Positions 45,919-54,658 of a stretch of 64,000 bases of DNA are shown piece after piece. The DNA lies in the NCBI RefSeq assembly GCF_003258515.1, contig NZ_QGEH01000001.1, positions 1,488,001-1,552,000 of the forward strand, given 5' to 3'. Under the pieces are notes generated by a model, which saw nothing but the letters and a program-made list of their open reading frames with translations, was not told where the DNA came from and did no database searches. The DNA is from Marinobacter bohaiensis (GTDB taxonomy: Bacteria; Pseudomonadota; Gammaproteobacteria; Pseudomonadales; Oleiphilaceae). Position 1 is the stretch's first letter, and the number at the start of each line of letters is the position of its first letter. The position numbers and the translations under genes are program-made.

Positions 45919-45940
45919 GTTATCTGCCCGATCCTGTCAT
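45915..45940 (+). promoter_or_regulatory. AraC-regulator binding-site candidate before the acyl-CoA synthetase
   Basis: 26-bp element related (19/26) to the one at 41410-41435. It lies in the AraC/acyl-CoA synthetase divergent region and touches the regulator's own start codon, which would allow autoregulation. Confidence 0.5.
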
Positions 45941-46005
45941 TCTGTTCCCACGAGGGCTTGCCTAATCTGACCCTGACAAACCAAACAAGAACAAGGTGAA
46001 TCAGT

Positions 46006-47655
46006 ATGGGCACAACCCGCTACGATGCGTTTACTAGTACGTTTTCCGTGGATCAGATCTTACAGAACTTCCGGGGCGATTATAACGACGGCCTGAACGT
46101 GTGCGAGGAAATCTGCGATCGCCACGCCGACGACCCGGGCCGGATCGGTTTGCGTTACGAGCGGGCTGACGGCACGGCCGGGGAAGTCAGCTTCGCCGAG
46201 CTGCAACGGCGGGCGGCGCAGTTTGCCGGTTTTTTGCAGGCACAGGGCATTGGTCGGGGGGACCGCGTGGCCTGCCTGCTGCCGCGCACGCCGGAACTGC
46301 TGGTATGCGTATTGGGCACCCTGCGCGCCGGTGCGGTTTACCAGCCGCTGTTCACGGCGTTCGGTTCCGGCGCCATCGAGTACCGGCTGGAGAAGGCCCA
46401 GTCGAAGCTGATCGTTACCAACCCAGCCCAGTGGCCGAAGCTGGCCGATGTGAATGGATTGCCGAAAACCATGCTGGTGGCGGAGAGCGCCGAGGCGGTC
46501 GAGGGCCAGCCGGACTTCCTGTTCCGCGAGGAGATGGCCAGGCAGCCGGACGCCTTTGAGCCGATCAGGCTGGGGCCGGACGCGCCGTTCCTGCAGATGT
46601 TCACCTCCGGCACTACGGGCAAGTCGAAAGGCGTGGCGGTCCCGGTTCGTGCACTGCCGGCGTTCTGGATGTACATGCGTTACGCGGTGGGCCTGCGCGA
46701 GGCGGATAATTTCTGGAACGTGGCGGACCCGGGCTGGGCTTACGGTCTCTACTACGCCATCGTCGGGCCGCTTTTACTGGGTTGTACCACGCACTTTAAC
46801 GAAGCGGGATTTACCGCGGAAAACACCTTCGAGTTCCTGCGCAAGTACCGCATTACCAATCTGGCGGCGGCACCCACCGCCTATCGTCTGCTGAAGGCCA
46901 ACGAACCGCTGTTGAAGGACTATCCGGGCATCGAGCTGCGGGTGGCCAGCAGCGCCGGCGAGCCGCTGAATCCGGAAGTCATCGACTGGGTCGCGCGGGC
47001 GCTCGACTGCACGGTGTGCGATCACTACGGCCAGACCGAAACCGGCATGACCTCCGCCAATTTCCACGGGCTGGAACACCCTCATCGCGATGCCAGTATG
47101 GGCTACCCGATTCCGGGATACCGACTGGTCGCATTGGACGCCCAGGGCAACGAAGTGGCGCCGGGGGAGACCGGCGAGCTGGCGGTGGATCGCGAGCAAT
47201 CCCCGCTGTTCTTCTTCCAGGGATACACCTGGAACGAGAAAGACCCGTTCCGCGGTCGGTACTACCTGACCGGGGATGTGGTGGTCAGCAACGATGACGG
47301 CTCCCACTCCTACACCGGTCGCGACGACGACATCATCGCCTCCGCCGGCTACCGCATCGGTCCGGCCGAAGTGGAGAGCTGTCTGCTGGAGCACGAGGCC
47401 GTCGTGGAAAGCGCGGTGGTTGGCAAGCCGGATGAGAAGCGCGGCGCCATCGTCAAAGCCTACGTGGTGACCCGGCCGGAATTCGACGGCGTGGACGATC
47501 TGGCCGAGCAACTGCAGCAGCACGTGCGCCGGCGGCTGTCGACCCACGCCTACCCGCGTGAGGTGGATTTCGTCACTGAACTGCCAAAAACCTCCAGCGG
47601 CAAGATCCAGCGCTTCCTGTTGCGCAAGCAGGCGGAGGAAGAGGCAACCGCCTGA
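46006..47655 (+). CDS. Acyl-CoA synthetase (AMP-forming, acetyl/medium-chain type)
   Basis: AMP-forming ligase of 549 residues that activates a carboxylic acid with ATP and CoA. The P-loop is MFTSGTTGKSKGVAVP (about 200-215), the adenine motif is YGQTETGM, the hinge region is YYLTGDVV ... YTGRDDDIIASAGYRIGP, and the catalytic Lys is near the end in PKTSSGKIQRFLLRK. It resembles the acetyl-CoA synthetase/ACSM group. Located next to the AraC regulator and the beta-oxidation genes, it probably supplies their substrate. The chain length is unknown. Confidence 0.9.
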   Translation: MGTTRYDAFTSTFSVDQILQNFRGDYNDGLNVCEEICDRHADDPGRIGLRYERADGTAGEVSFAELQRRAAQFAGFLQAQGIGRGDRVACLLPRTPELLVCVLGTLRAGAVYQPLFTAFGSGAIEYRLEKAQSKLIVTNPAQWPKLADVNGLPKTMLVAESAEAVEGQPDFLFREEMARQPDAFEPIRLGPDAPFLQMFTSGTTGKSKGVAVPVRALPAFWMYMRYAVGLREADNFWNVADPGWAYGLYYAIVGPLLLGCTTHFNEAGFTAENTFEFLRKYRITNLAAAPTAYRLLKANEPLLKDYPGIELRVASSAGEPLNPEVIDWVARALDCTVCDHYGQTETGMTSANFHGLEHPHRDASMGYPIPGYRLVALDAQGNEVAPGETGELAVDREQSPLFFFQGYTWNEKDPFRGRYYLTGDVVVSNDDGSHSYTGRDDDIIASAGYRIGPAEVESCLLEHEAVVESAVVGKPDEKRGAIVKAYVVTRPEFDGVDDLAEQLQQHVRRRLSTHAYPREVDFVTELPKTSSGKIQRFLLRKQAEEEATA

Positions 47656-47670
47656 AACATCGGCTGCGCT

Positions 47671-48186
47671 TTACTGCAGCAGCGGGATGACGTCCTGCGC
47701 GTCGGCGGCCCGGGCCCGATCCAGGGCTGTCTGACCGTCGGCATCCACCGCGTCCCGGTCGGCGCCGGCCAGCAGCAGTCGTTCCACCAGCGTCCGGCGG
47801 TTGTGCTCCGCCGCGACCATCAACACCGTCTTGGCCCCTTCGGGCCGACTGTTCGCGTCGGCCCCTTTTTCCAACAGCGCGTCCACCAGCGCTTCGTTGT
47901 CCTGGTCCACAGCGACCCGCAACGGCGTTTTCCCGTCGTGGTTGGCGAGGTTGGGATCGGCCTTGCTGTCGAGCAGCAGTTTCACCGTCTCCACATGACC
48001 GCCGCCGACGGCGAGCATCAGCAGACTGTCGCCGTCGCGGGTGCGCAGGCCCACCGGAACGCCGGCGTGGAGGAGGGTGGCGAGCATGCCGGCACCGCCA
48101 TTGCGGGCCAGCTCGAACAGGCCCTCGGCGAAGGCGACGGCGTCCTCATCCTTGTTGTTGTCGGGTTGTTGCGGTTGATCGCTCAT
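47671..48186 (-). CDS. Ankyrin-repeat protein
   Basis: Protein of 171 residues with about four ankyrin repeats (about 42-165), e.g. DGDSLLMLAVGGGHVETVKL, then ANHDGKTPLRVAVDQDNEAL and AKTVLMVAAEHNRRTLVERL. No signal peptide is visible, so it is probably cytoplasmic and protein-binding. It is convergent with the acyl-CoA synthetase. Partner unknown. Confidence 0.85.
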   Translation of the reverse strand: MSDQPQQPDNNKDEDAVAFAEGLFELARNGGAGMLATLLHAGVPVGLRTRDGDSLLMLAVGGGHVETVKLLLDSKADPNLANHDGKTPLRVAVDQDNEALVDALLEKGADANSRPEGAKTVLMVAAEHNRRTLVERLLLAGADRDAVDADGQTALDRARAADAQDVIPLLQ

Positions 48187-48297
48187 CGGGGTAGCTCCTG
48201 AATCGGCGGTGCGGCTGCAAAGGTGGACACGGGCGATGGATTGTCCAGCGATGTCGGCAACGGTGCAAGGTGTTCGCTGCTTTGCCGTCCGTCGACG

Positions 48298-49605
48298 TCA
48301 GGCGCTGTTCAGGTAACGCTCCAGCTCCGGCCGGAAGGCCGCCTGCACGCCCAGTCGCTTCATCATCCAGTAGTGGCCGGCGATCATGCGGTCGATGAAC
48401 AGGCTCTCCACCGGCGGCTGGAAGTAGTCCAGGTACTTGAAGACCGTCGGAGTCTTGGCCGCGACGTCCTTGTGGATCTCCGACTCGGCGAAATCGTAGG
48501 GGGCGTCCGTGGCGAAGGGTTTGATCAGGATGTCCCGCCACATGGCGTAGTAGGCATCGTCCACCGCCGGCTGGCTTTGTACCCGGGCGCCCAGGTCAAT
48601 CAGGTGCCGGTCCAGCGCCTCGTAGTCCTCTTCCAGCGCCGCGATCAGGGCCTTGCGATAGGACTCGACAATGGCGGGTTTGAGTTTCTTGACGCAGCCG
48701 AAGTCGTACATGATCAGGGTGCCGTCCGGCCGGAAGGCGAAGTTGCCGGCGTGGGGGTCGCCGTGGATGGCGTTAAAGCGGAATAACTGGTCCGCCATGG
48801 TGCGGAAGATGCGGTTGCCGATGTCGTTGAGGGTGGCCTGGTCGTAGTGCTCGGCGGTCACCTCGCTGATGTGGTCGCCTTCCACCAGTTCCAGCGTGAG
48901 CACCCGGCGGGTGGAGTGGCTGTCGATCACCGCCGGGATGACCACTTTGGCGTCGTCCCGGTGGAATTCGCCGAACTGGCGCAGGTTGCGGGCTTCGTTC
49001 TCGTAGTCCAGCTCTTCCTGCAGGCGTTCGCGGATCTCGCCGAAAAGCTGGTCCACGCTCTCTTTCGGCATTTTGAGCAGCCCGCCGAGGCGTAGCGCGG
49101 TGCGCAGCTGTCGCAGGTCCGAATCGCAGGATTCGTCCACCCCCGGGTACTGCACCTTGACGATCACGTCCTCGCCGCTGTGCAGGCGGCCTCGATGGAC
49201 CTGGCCGATCGAGGCCGCAGCGTAGGGTGCTTCCTGCAGGTAATCGAAGGCCTCCCCCAAAGGCTTGCCCAGCTCGGTTTCGATCTGCTCGACGATGACC
49301 TCGAACGGCATCGGCGGCGCTTCTTTCTGCAGCTTCTGCAGGGCGTCGGAAAACTCCTGGGGCAGGAAGTCCTGGGTCTGGGAGGCGATCTGGCCGACCT
49401 TCATGACCGCGCCCTTGAGTTCGCCCAGGGTGTCGGCGATCTGGCCCGCCATGCGGGTGTAATGCTCGCTGCGGGCCTGTTCGTCCTCTTCCCGGCGAAG
49501 CAGGCGACGCGCCCGTTGTCCGGCGTACTGGCCGGCCACCGAAGCCGTCATGCCGGCGAGTTTGAAAAAACGTCCCCCTCGGGTCGTTACCGGTTTCCTG
49601 GCCAT
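48298..49605 (-). CDS. ABC1/AarF (UbiB-like) atypical kinase
   Basis: Protein of 435 residues of the ABC1/ADCK family. The N-terminal KxGQ-type motif is in MKVGQIASQTQDFLPQEFSD (about 65-85), an AAASIGQVHRG Ala-rich loop (about 125-136) is present, and the catalytic core has the HGDPHAGNFAF loop and the metal site YDFGCVKKL. Such ATPases support ubiquinone or lipid-quinone metabolism. It is monocistronic here, outside the ubi operon. The ATG at 49605 is preferred over GTG at 49614. Confidence 0.85.
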   Translation of the reverse strand: MARKPVTTRGGRFFKLAGMTASVAGQYAGQRARRLLRREEDEQARSEHYTRMAGQIADTLGELKGAVMKVGQIASQTQDFLPQEFSDALQKLQKEAPPMPFEVIVEQIETELGKPLGEAFDYLQEAPYAAASIGQVHRGRLHSGEDVIVKVQYPGVDESCDSDLRQLRTALRLGGLLKMPKESVDQLFGEIRERLQEELDYENEARNLRQFGEFHRDDAKVVIPAVIDSHSTRRVLTLELVEGDHISEVTAEHYDQATLNDIGNRIFRTMADQLFRFNAIHGDPHAGNFAFRPDGTLIMYDFGCVKKLKPAIVESYRKALIAALEEDYEALDRHLIDLGARVQSQPAVDDAYYAMWRDILIKPFATDAPYDFAESEIHKDVAAKTPTVFKYLDYFQPPVESLFIDRMIAGHYWMMKRLGVQAAFRPELERYLNSA

Positions 49606-49691
49606 ACTGGTCACCCAAACCCTCGTTGCAGCCGCTCGGGTGCGGCTGGTCGGTCCCTGTCTATACGGCGATTTCGGAGTCCGAGTTTAAC

Positions 49692-49716
49692 CCCGTCGCC
49701 GTGCGAGGGCGACGGG
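49692..49716 (-). terminator. Hairpin after the purine-salvage/FAH gene group
   Basis: Perfect 9-bp stem CCCGTCGCC / GGCGACGGG with a 7-base loop, placed just after the FAH-family stop in the minus direction and before the aarF-like gene. No U tract is seen; a factor-dependent or stabilising hairpin is possible. Confidence 0.5.
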
Positions 49717-49756
49717 AAGCGTCACATCCTTGCCGCGGCTGCGTCGGACCCAGCAG

Positions 49757-50425
49757 TCAACGGCTGACCTGGGTCTCCACCATCAGGCTCTCGTTCAGGG
49801 CCAGGCTCAGCTTCTGGCCGGGATAGAGCGGACCAACGCCTTCCGGCGTGCCGGTGAGCACCACATCGCCCGGCATCAGGGTGAAATGCTCGCTCATGTG
49901 CGCGATCAGCGGCACCAGCGGGAACAGCATGTCGCGGGTGCTGCCGGTCTGCTGACGGTGGTCGTCGATGTCGAGGGAGAAGGCGATGGGATCGCCATGA
50001 TCCAGCGCCTCAGCGGGTACGAAGGGCGACAGCGGGCAGGCGCCGTCGAAGGCCTTGGCGCGTTCCCAGGGCTGCCCTTTTGCCTTGAGCTGGCTTTGTA
50101 CATCGCGCAGGGTCAGGTCCAGTGCCAGGCCGTAGCCCAGGATGGCCTCTCGGACGTCGGCTTCGGTGGCGTTGGTGAGCGGGTTGCCGATCAGTACGGC
50201 CAGCTCGGTTTCAAAATGAACCTCGCCACGCCCCTGGGGCAGCTGGATGGATTGCTCCATGGCTGTGGCGGCGGTCGCCGGCTTGATAAACAGCAAGGGG
50301 GTATCGGGAATCGGGTTGTTCAGCTCCCTGGCGTGGGCGGCGTAGTTACGGCCGACGCAGACGATCTTGCCAAGGGGCAGTTCAATGGGGTTTCCGGTGT
50401 GCCAGAGATGTTGATAGGCGTGCAT
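49757..50425 (-). CDS. Fumarylacetoacetate-hydrolase family protein (FAHD1/YcgM-like)
   Basis: Metal-dependent hydrolase or decarboxylase of 222 residues with the FAH fold. The metal ligands are Glu/Glu in VHFETELAVLI and Asp in GLALDLTLRD, and the family end motif TGTPEGVGPL is present. Short FAH proteins of this kind cleave acylpyruvates or decarboxylate oxaloacetate. It follows apt by 76 bp on the same strand. Confidence 0.88.
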   Translation of the reverse strand: MHAYQHLWHTGNPIELPLGKIVCVGRNYAAHARELNNPIPDTPLLFIKPATAATAMEQSIQLPQGRGEVHFETELAVLIGNPLTNATEADVREAILGYGLALDLTLRDVQSQLKAKGQPWERAKAFDGACPLSPFVPAEALDHGDPIAFSLDIDDHRQQTGSTRDMLFPLVPLIAHMSEHFTLMPGDVVLTGTPEGVGPLYPGQKLSLALNESLMVETQVSR

Positions 50426-50501
50426 GACAGGTGCTGTCCTTCAATTGCACATTGAGGACAGCACAGTGCCACCACCCGAGTCGGGAATCAATTGTCTGAA
50501 A

Positions 50502-51044
50502 TCAATCCCCGGCGAATTCGCACACGGTGTAGACGTTGAGGCCCTCATCCCGCAGCTTGGCGGAGCCTCCCAGGTCGGGCAGATCGATCATGGCCGCCGC
50601 CTCGAAGATCTCCGCGCCGATGCGGCGGATCAGCCGGGAGGCCGCCAGCATGGTGCCGCCGGTGGCGATCAGATCGTCCACCAGCACCACCTTGTCGCCA
50701 GGCTTGAAGGCGTCCTTGTGCAGCTCCACGGACGCCGTGCCGTATTCCAGCTGGTAGTCTTCCACCAGGGTGTCGAACGGCAGCTTGCCTTTCTTGCGCA
50801 CCAGCACCAGGCCGGCGTTGAGTTCATACGCCAGCGCTGAACCGATGATGAAGCCGCGCGCGTCCACGGCCGCAATGGCGTCGATTTCCTGGCCGTGGTA
50901 GCGGTGCACAAAGGCGTCGATCAGTTTGCGGAAAGCGGTGCGATCCTGCAGAACCGTGGTGATGTCGCGGAACTGGACGCCGGGTTCGGGCCAGTCCGGC
51001 ACGGTGCGGATGGCTTGCTTGATGCTTTCGGAAAAGTAGTCCAT
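50502..51044 (-). CDS. apt: Adenine phosphoribosyltransferase
   Basis: Purine-salvage enzyme of 180 residues that makes AMP from adenine and PRPP. The PRPP motif [20 protein letters not shown] (about 122-141) and the hood region [10 protein letters not shown] (about 25-34) are standard for Apt. It lies 52 bp after the NCS2 permease gene on the same strand, with an intercistronic hairpin between them. Confidence 0.93.
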   Translation of the reverse strand: MDYFSESIKQAIRTVPDWPEPGVQFRDITTVLQDRTAFRKLIDAFVHRYHGQEIDAIAAVDARGFIIGSALAYELNAGLVLVRKKGKLPFDTLVEDYQLEYGTASVELHKDAFKPGDKVVLVDDLIATGGTMLAASRLIRRIGAEIFEAAAMIDLPDLGGSAKLRDEGLNVYTVCEFAGD

Positions 51045-51065
51045 GGGATTGACCTTTGGCCGGGC

Positions 51066-51087
51066 GGGCGCAGCGCGGGCTGCGCCC
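51066..51087 (-). other. Intercistronic hairpin between the NCS2 permease and apt
   Basis: Perfect 9-bp stem GGGCGCAGC / GCTGCGCCC with a 4-base loop and no U tract. Likely differential mRNA stability or partial termination within the purine-salvage operon. Confidence 0.5.
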
Positions 51088-51096
51088 TGCGCCGGT

Positions 51097-52392
51097 TTAT
51101 TCGCTCAGGAAAATGAATTTCAGGATGAAGATAATGGCGATGATCACCACACTGGCGTTCAGATGGGACCAGCGTCCGCTCAGGGCCTTGATCAGGGCGT
51201 AGGTGATGAAGCCCATGGCGATGCCGTTGGCGATGGAGAAGGTCAGCGGCATCACCAGCGCGGTAACGACCGCGGGCGCTGCATCGGTGACGTCGTCCCA
51301 CTCGATCAGCTTCAGGCCGCTGGTCATCAACACGGCGACATAAAGCAGGGCCGGTGCGGTGGCGTAGGCCGGGATGATGCTGGCAATCGGCGACAGCAGC
51401 AGGCACGCCAGGAACAGGATGGCCACCACCACGGCGGTCAGGCCGGTGCGGCCACCGGCGGAGATGCCGGCGGTCGACTCGATGTAGCTGGTGGTGGTGG
51501 AGGTGCCCAGCGCCGCGCCGGACATGGTGGCCACGGAGTCGGACATCAACGCCCGGCCCAGGCGCGGCAGCTTGCCGTCCTTGTCCAGCAGGCCGCCGCG
51601 CTGGGCGGCGCCGATGAGCGTGCCGGAGGTATCGAACAGGTCCACGAACAGGAACGCGAAGACGATGCTCACCAGACCCACGTTCAGGGCGCCGGCGATG
51701 TCCAGCTGCATGAGGGTGGGCGCCAGGCTGGGCGGGGCGGACACGAAGCCGTCGAACTCGACCAGACCCAGCATCATGGCTACGACCGTGACGGCGATGA
51801 TGCCGATCATCACGGCGCCGGTAATCTGGCGGTAGGACAGGGCGCAGATCAACAGAAAGCCGCCGGCGAAAAGCAGGGTTTCCGGCGTTTTGACGTCGCC
51901 CAGACCCACCAGGGTGGCCGGGTTATCGACGACGATGCCGGCGTTTTTCAGGGCGATCAGGGCCAGGAAGAAACCGATGCCGGCGGAGATGCCGAAGCGC
52001 AGGGACATGGGGATGCTGTTGATGATCCATTCCCGGATGCGGAATACGCTCAGCAGGAAGAAAATAAAGCCGGACAGGAACACCGCGCCCAGCGCCACCT
52101 GCCAGCTGTAACCCATGCTGCCGACCACCGTGAAGGAGAAGAAGGCGTTCAGGCCCATGCCCGGCGCGAGGGCAATCGGATAGTTGGCCCACAGACCCAT
52201 GATCAGTGTGCCGATGGCGGCTGCCAGACAGGTGGCCACGAATACGGCACCGAAGTCCATGCCACTGCCGGACAGGATGCTGGGGTTGACGACGATGATG
52301 TAGGCCATCGTCAGGAAGGTGGTGATACCGGCGATGACCTCACGACGCACATCGGTGCCATGGGCCTTGAGCTGGAACAGTCTTTCGAGCAT
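51097..52392 (-). CDS. NCS2-family purine permease (guanine/hypoxanthine/adenine type)
   Basis: Membrane transporter of 431 residues of the AzgA-like/NCS2 group with about 12-14 helices. [20 protein letters not shown] (about 73-92) and [20 protein letters not shown] (about 295-314) match purine permeases of the GhxP/PurP kind. The neighbouring apt gene supports import of adenine, guanine or hypoxanthine. It starts the apt-FAH transcript. Confidence 0.9.
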   Translation of the reverse strand: MLERLFQLKAHGTDVRREVIAGITTFLTMAYIIVVNPSILSGSGMDFGAVFVATCLAAAIGTLIMGLWANYPIALAPGMGLNAFFSFTVVGSMGYSWQVALGAVFLSGFIFFLLSVFRIREWIINSIPMSLRFGISAGIGFFLALIALKNAGIVVDNPATLVGLGDVKTPETLLFAGGFLLICALSYRQITGAVMIGIIAVTVVAMMLGLVEFDGFVSAPPSLAPTLMQLDIAGALNVGLVSIVFAFLFVDLFDTSGTLIGAAQRGGLLDKDGKLPRLGRALMSDSVATMSGAALGTSTTTSYIESTAGISAGGRTGLTAVVVAILFLACLLLSPIASIIPAYATAPALLYVAVLMTSGLKLIEWDDVTDAAPAVVTALVMPLTFSIANGIAMGFITYALIKALSGRWSHLNASVVIIAIIFILKFIFLSE

Positions 52393-52541
52393 GGGTCTGC
52401 CTTGGAATGGTGAATGAAAGCTTGATTAAGGCTCCGCTCCGGGAGCCGGTCGGGACAATCCTTTCCGCGTCAGTCGGAACGGAAATCTTAGCCGCCGTCC
52501 CGGGTTATGGCCAAAAACGCGTCTACGTTTCACGGTATCCG

Positions 52542-53165
52542 TCAGTGGGTTCTGGCATCCCGTTGCAGGCGGATGTCGAAACGCACCGCCAGCAGGCGGA
52601 CCGCCACAATGAACAGCAGGCCGATGCCCAGGGCCAGGGTTTCGTTCTGCAAGGCCCACAGGCAGGCGAAGTAGACCCAGCAGCCGGCAAAGGCAATGGA
52701 GGCGTAGATCTGGTCCTTGCGGAAGATAAACGGCACTTCGTTGCACAAGGTGTCTCGCAGGGCTCCGCCGAAGGTTCCGGTCATCACGCCCAGCAGCGAG
52801 GCGATAAAGAAGGAGTGACCTAGGTCCAATGCCAACTGCGCGCCAAGGATGGAAAAAACGGCCAGGCCGATGGCGTCCGGCAGCAGGATAAAGGATTCGC
52901 GGATGCGGGCCAGTCGCTGGTAGTAGCTGAACACCACCGCCATGAGCAGGATCAGGATGGGCATCTCCTCGTGGCGAATCCAGTACACCGGGTGGTTGTC
53001 CATGATCAGGTCGCGCAGGGTGCCGCCGCCCAGCGCGGTGACGAAGGCGATGGTGAAGATCCCCACCGGGTCCATATTGGCTTTGCGTGCGGCGATCATG
53101 CCGGAAATGGCAAAGGCGATGATCCCGATGGTTTCGAGAAAATAAAGAATATCAGGTAGATGCAT
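52542..53165 (-). CDS. TRIC-family (UPF0126/YadS-like) cation channel
   Basis: Membrane protein of 207 residues with seven helices in two repeated halves, as in prokaryotic TRIC channels. The repeats begin LETIGIIAFAISGMIAARKA and IGLAVFSILGAQLALDLG, each followed by GGTLRDLI or GGALRDTL motifs. It conducts cations across the inner membrane. It is a single-gene unit upstream of the NCS2 gene. Confidence 0.9.
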   Translation of the reverse strand: MHLPDILYFLETIGIIAFAISGMIAARKANMDPVGIFTIAFVTALGGGTLRDLIMDNHPVYWIRHEEMPILILLMAVVFSYYQRLARIRESFILLPDAIGLAVFSILGAQLALDLGHSFFIASLLGVMTGTFGGALRDTLCNEVPFIFRKDQIYASIAFAGCWVYFACLWALQNETLALGIGLLFIVAVRLLAVRFDIRLQRDARTH

Positions 53166-53387
53166 CTCTAAAACCGGTCGTTCTGAGTCGGCGCGTCCTG
53201 GCGGGTTTGGACCGTTTGGTCAGTTCCTGAGCAGAAGGGCGCGCAGGATACAGGAAATCGCGGAGCGCTTCACCCCGAGTGGGTACTGAATTTCCGCAGG
53301 TCAATCTGGAGGGCGGGTGATCCGGATCCAGCTTTGCGGGGTAGGAATGGCAAGGCGTCCTGAAACATCCCACCACAGGAGACCGTA

Positions 53388-53924
53388 ATGGCATTGATTC
53401 GCCTCGCCTACGCCAGTAAGGCCAATTTCCACCCCCGGCCGGACAGCCAGGGTGTCGAGCCGCATGTGGCGAGAATTCTTATGGCCTCTCGTCGTAATAA
53501 CCCACGTCAGGGACTGGTGGGCGGTCTGTACTTCGGCGACGGTTTCTTCTTCCAGTGCCTGGAAGGCGAATCGGACAAGGTCCACGAGCTGTTCAACCGG
53601 CTGCGTGACGACGAGCGCCATCGCGAGGTGACCCTGCTGATGGAGGAACCCATCAAGCGCCGCTCCTTCATCGACTGGTCCATGAAATACGTCCCCATCG
53701 ACGCTGAGGTCAACCACCTGTTGGAGCAGGCCGGAATGGAGCGGTTCAACCCCTTCGTGTTTGACGGGGCGCTGGTCCAGTCGATGATCGACCTGCTGCG
53801 TGACGGGCGCGAGGGGCTGCCCGGGACCGAGCGCAAATCCGGATCGTTCGAGCGCTTCGGGCTGGTGCTGGCGGGCGCGGTGATCGTGGTCGGCGCGCTG
53901 GCGTCGGCCGCGATCCTGTGGTGA
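53388..53924 (+). CDS. BLUF-domain photoreceptor with C-terminal membrane anchor
   Basis: Blue-light sensor of 178 residues. The BLUF core (about 1-105) keeps the flavin-network residues: Tyr8 (IRLAYAS), Asn37/Asn38 (SRRNNPRQG), Gln56 (FFFQCLEG), and Trp97/Met99 (FIDWSMKYVP). After a helical cap, the last about 22 residues (FGLVLAGAVIVVGALASAA) form a membrane helix. Short BLUF proteins are usually soluble, so the anchor is unusual. It has ribosome site CAGGAGAC and a divergent TRIC gene upstream. The output partner is unknown. Confidence 0.88.
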   Translation: MALIRLAYASKANFHPRPDSQGVEPHVARILMASRRNNPRQGLVGGLYFGDGFFFQCLEGESDKVHELFNRLRDDERHREVTLLMEEPIKRRSFIDWSMKYVPIDAEVNHLLEQAGMERFNPFVFDGALVQSMIDLLRDGREGLPGTERKSGSFERFGLVLAGAVIVVGALASAAILW

Positions 53925-53927
53925 TCG

Positions 53928-54527
53928 TCAGCGTCCGCTGAACGCCCGCAGTTGACGGTCGTGCCACCGGCTCAGGGTGAGCAGGGCCACGATGGCGCCG
54001 CTCAGGCACCAGAGCATGTCCGACTGGGTGTCCCAGACGTAGCCCTGGGTCCCCAGGAAGGCTTCCGCGTCCTGGCCGCTGGCCAGCGCCACCCACCATT
54101 CGATCAGTTCGTAGAACGCGCTCAGGGCCAGGGCGAAGCAGACGGTGAAGAAGTTCGTCCAGGCGCCGGGGCGAATCACCTCCAGCCGCAACACGATTTC
54201 CCGGGCAATCATGACTGGCACGAAACCCTGGGCAAAATGCCCGAGCTTGTCGTAATTGTTGCGTTCCCAGCCGAACAGGTCGCCGAGCCAGTCGAACAGC
54301 GGCACGTTGGCGTAGGTGTAGTGGCCGCCCACGATCAGGATCACGCAGTGGGCCAGGATCAGGACATAGAGCAGCGGCGTCAGGGGAAAGCGCGACCGTG
54401 TCACCGCCAGGGCCAGTGCGCCCAGCACGGCGGGCAGGACTTCCAGCACCCAGGTCAGCCGGTCAAACGGCTCGATCCCCGACCACAGCAGTACAGCGGC
54501 GAAGAGCCCGCTCCAGACGTAAACCAT
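53928..54527 (-). CDS. DUF2238/YjdF-like membrane protein
   Basis: Integral-membrane protein of 199 residues with about six helices. The family marks KLGHFAQGFVPVMIAREIV, SAFYELIEWWVALASG and YVWDTQSDMLWCLSGA are visible and resemble acid-base motifs of membrane enzymes. E. coli YjdF is of unknown function. The stop lies 3 bp from the convergent BLUF gene. A perfect palindrome lies 16 bp before its start. Confidence 0.85.
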   Translation of the reverse strand: MVYVWSGLFAAVLLWSGIEPFDRLTWVLEVLPAVLGALALAVTRSRFPLTPLLYVLILAHCVILIVGGHYTYANVPLFDWLGDLFGWERNNYDKLGHFAQGFVPVMIAREIVLRLEVIRPGAWTNFFTVCFALALSAFYELIEWWVALASGQDAEAFLGTQGYVWDTQSDMLWCLSGAIVALLTLSRWHDRQLRAFSGR

Positions 54528-54542
54528 CGTCCTCTCCTTAGA

Positions 54543-54567
54543 TCCGCATAAATACTGTTTATGCGGA
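54543..54567. promoter_or_regulatory. Perfect palindrome in the YjdF-like / quinone oxidoreductase divergent region
   Basis: 10-bp perfect arms TCCGCATAAA / TTTATGCGGA around a 5-base centre TACTG, 16 bp upstream of the minus-strand start. Candidate operator for an unidentified regulator of one or both genes. Confidence 0.5.
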
Positions 54568-54658
54568 AGAATAACTGATATTGATTTGCCTCATCCTGAC
54601 AATCGCATTAGCTTGACCGCATCCATTCGCCGAATCAATCACAACAAGAGGGCATGCC

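Noticed and set aside
51043-52413. 456-codon plus-strand open frame opposite the NCS2 permease
   Set aside because: Antisense to a well-supported permease; Gly/Gln/Asp/His-rich translation without domains.
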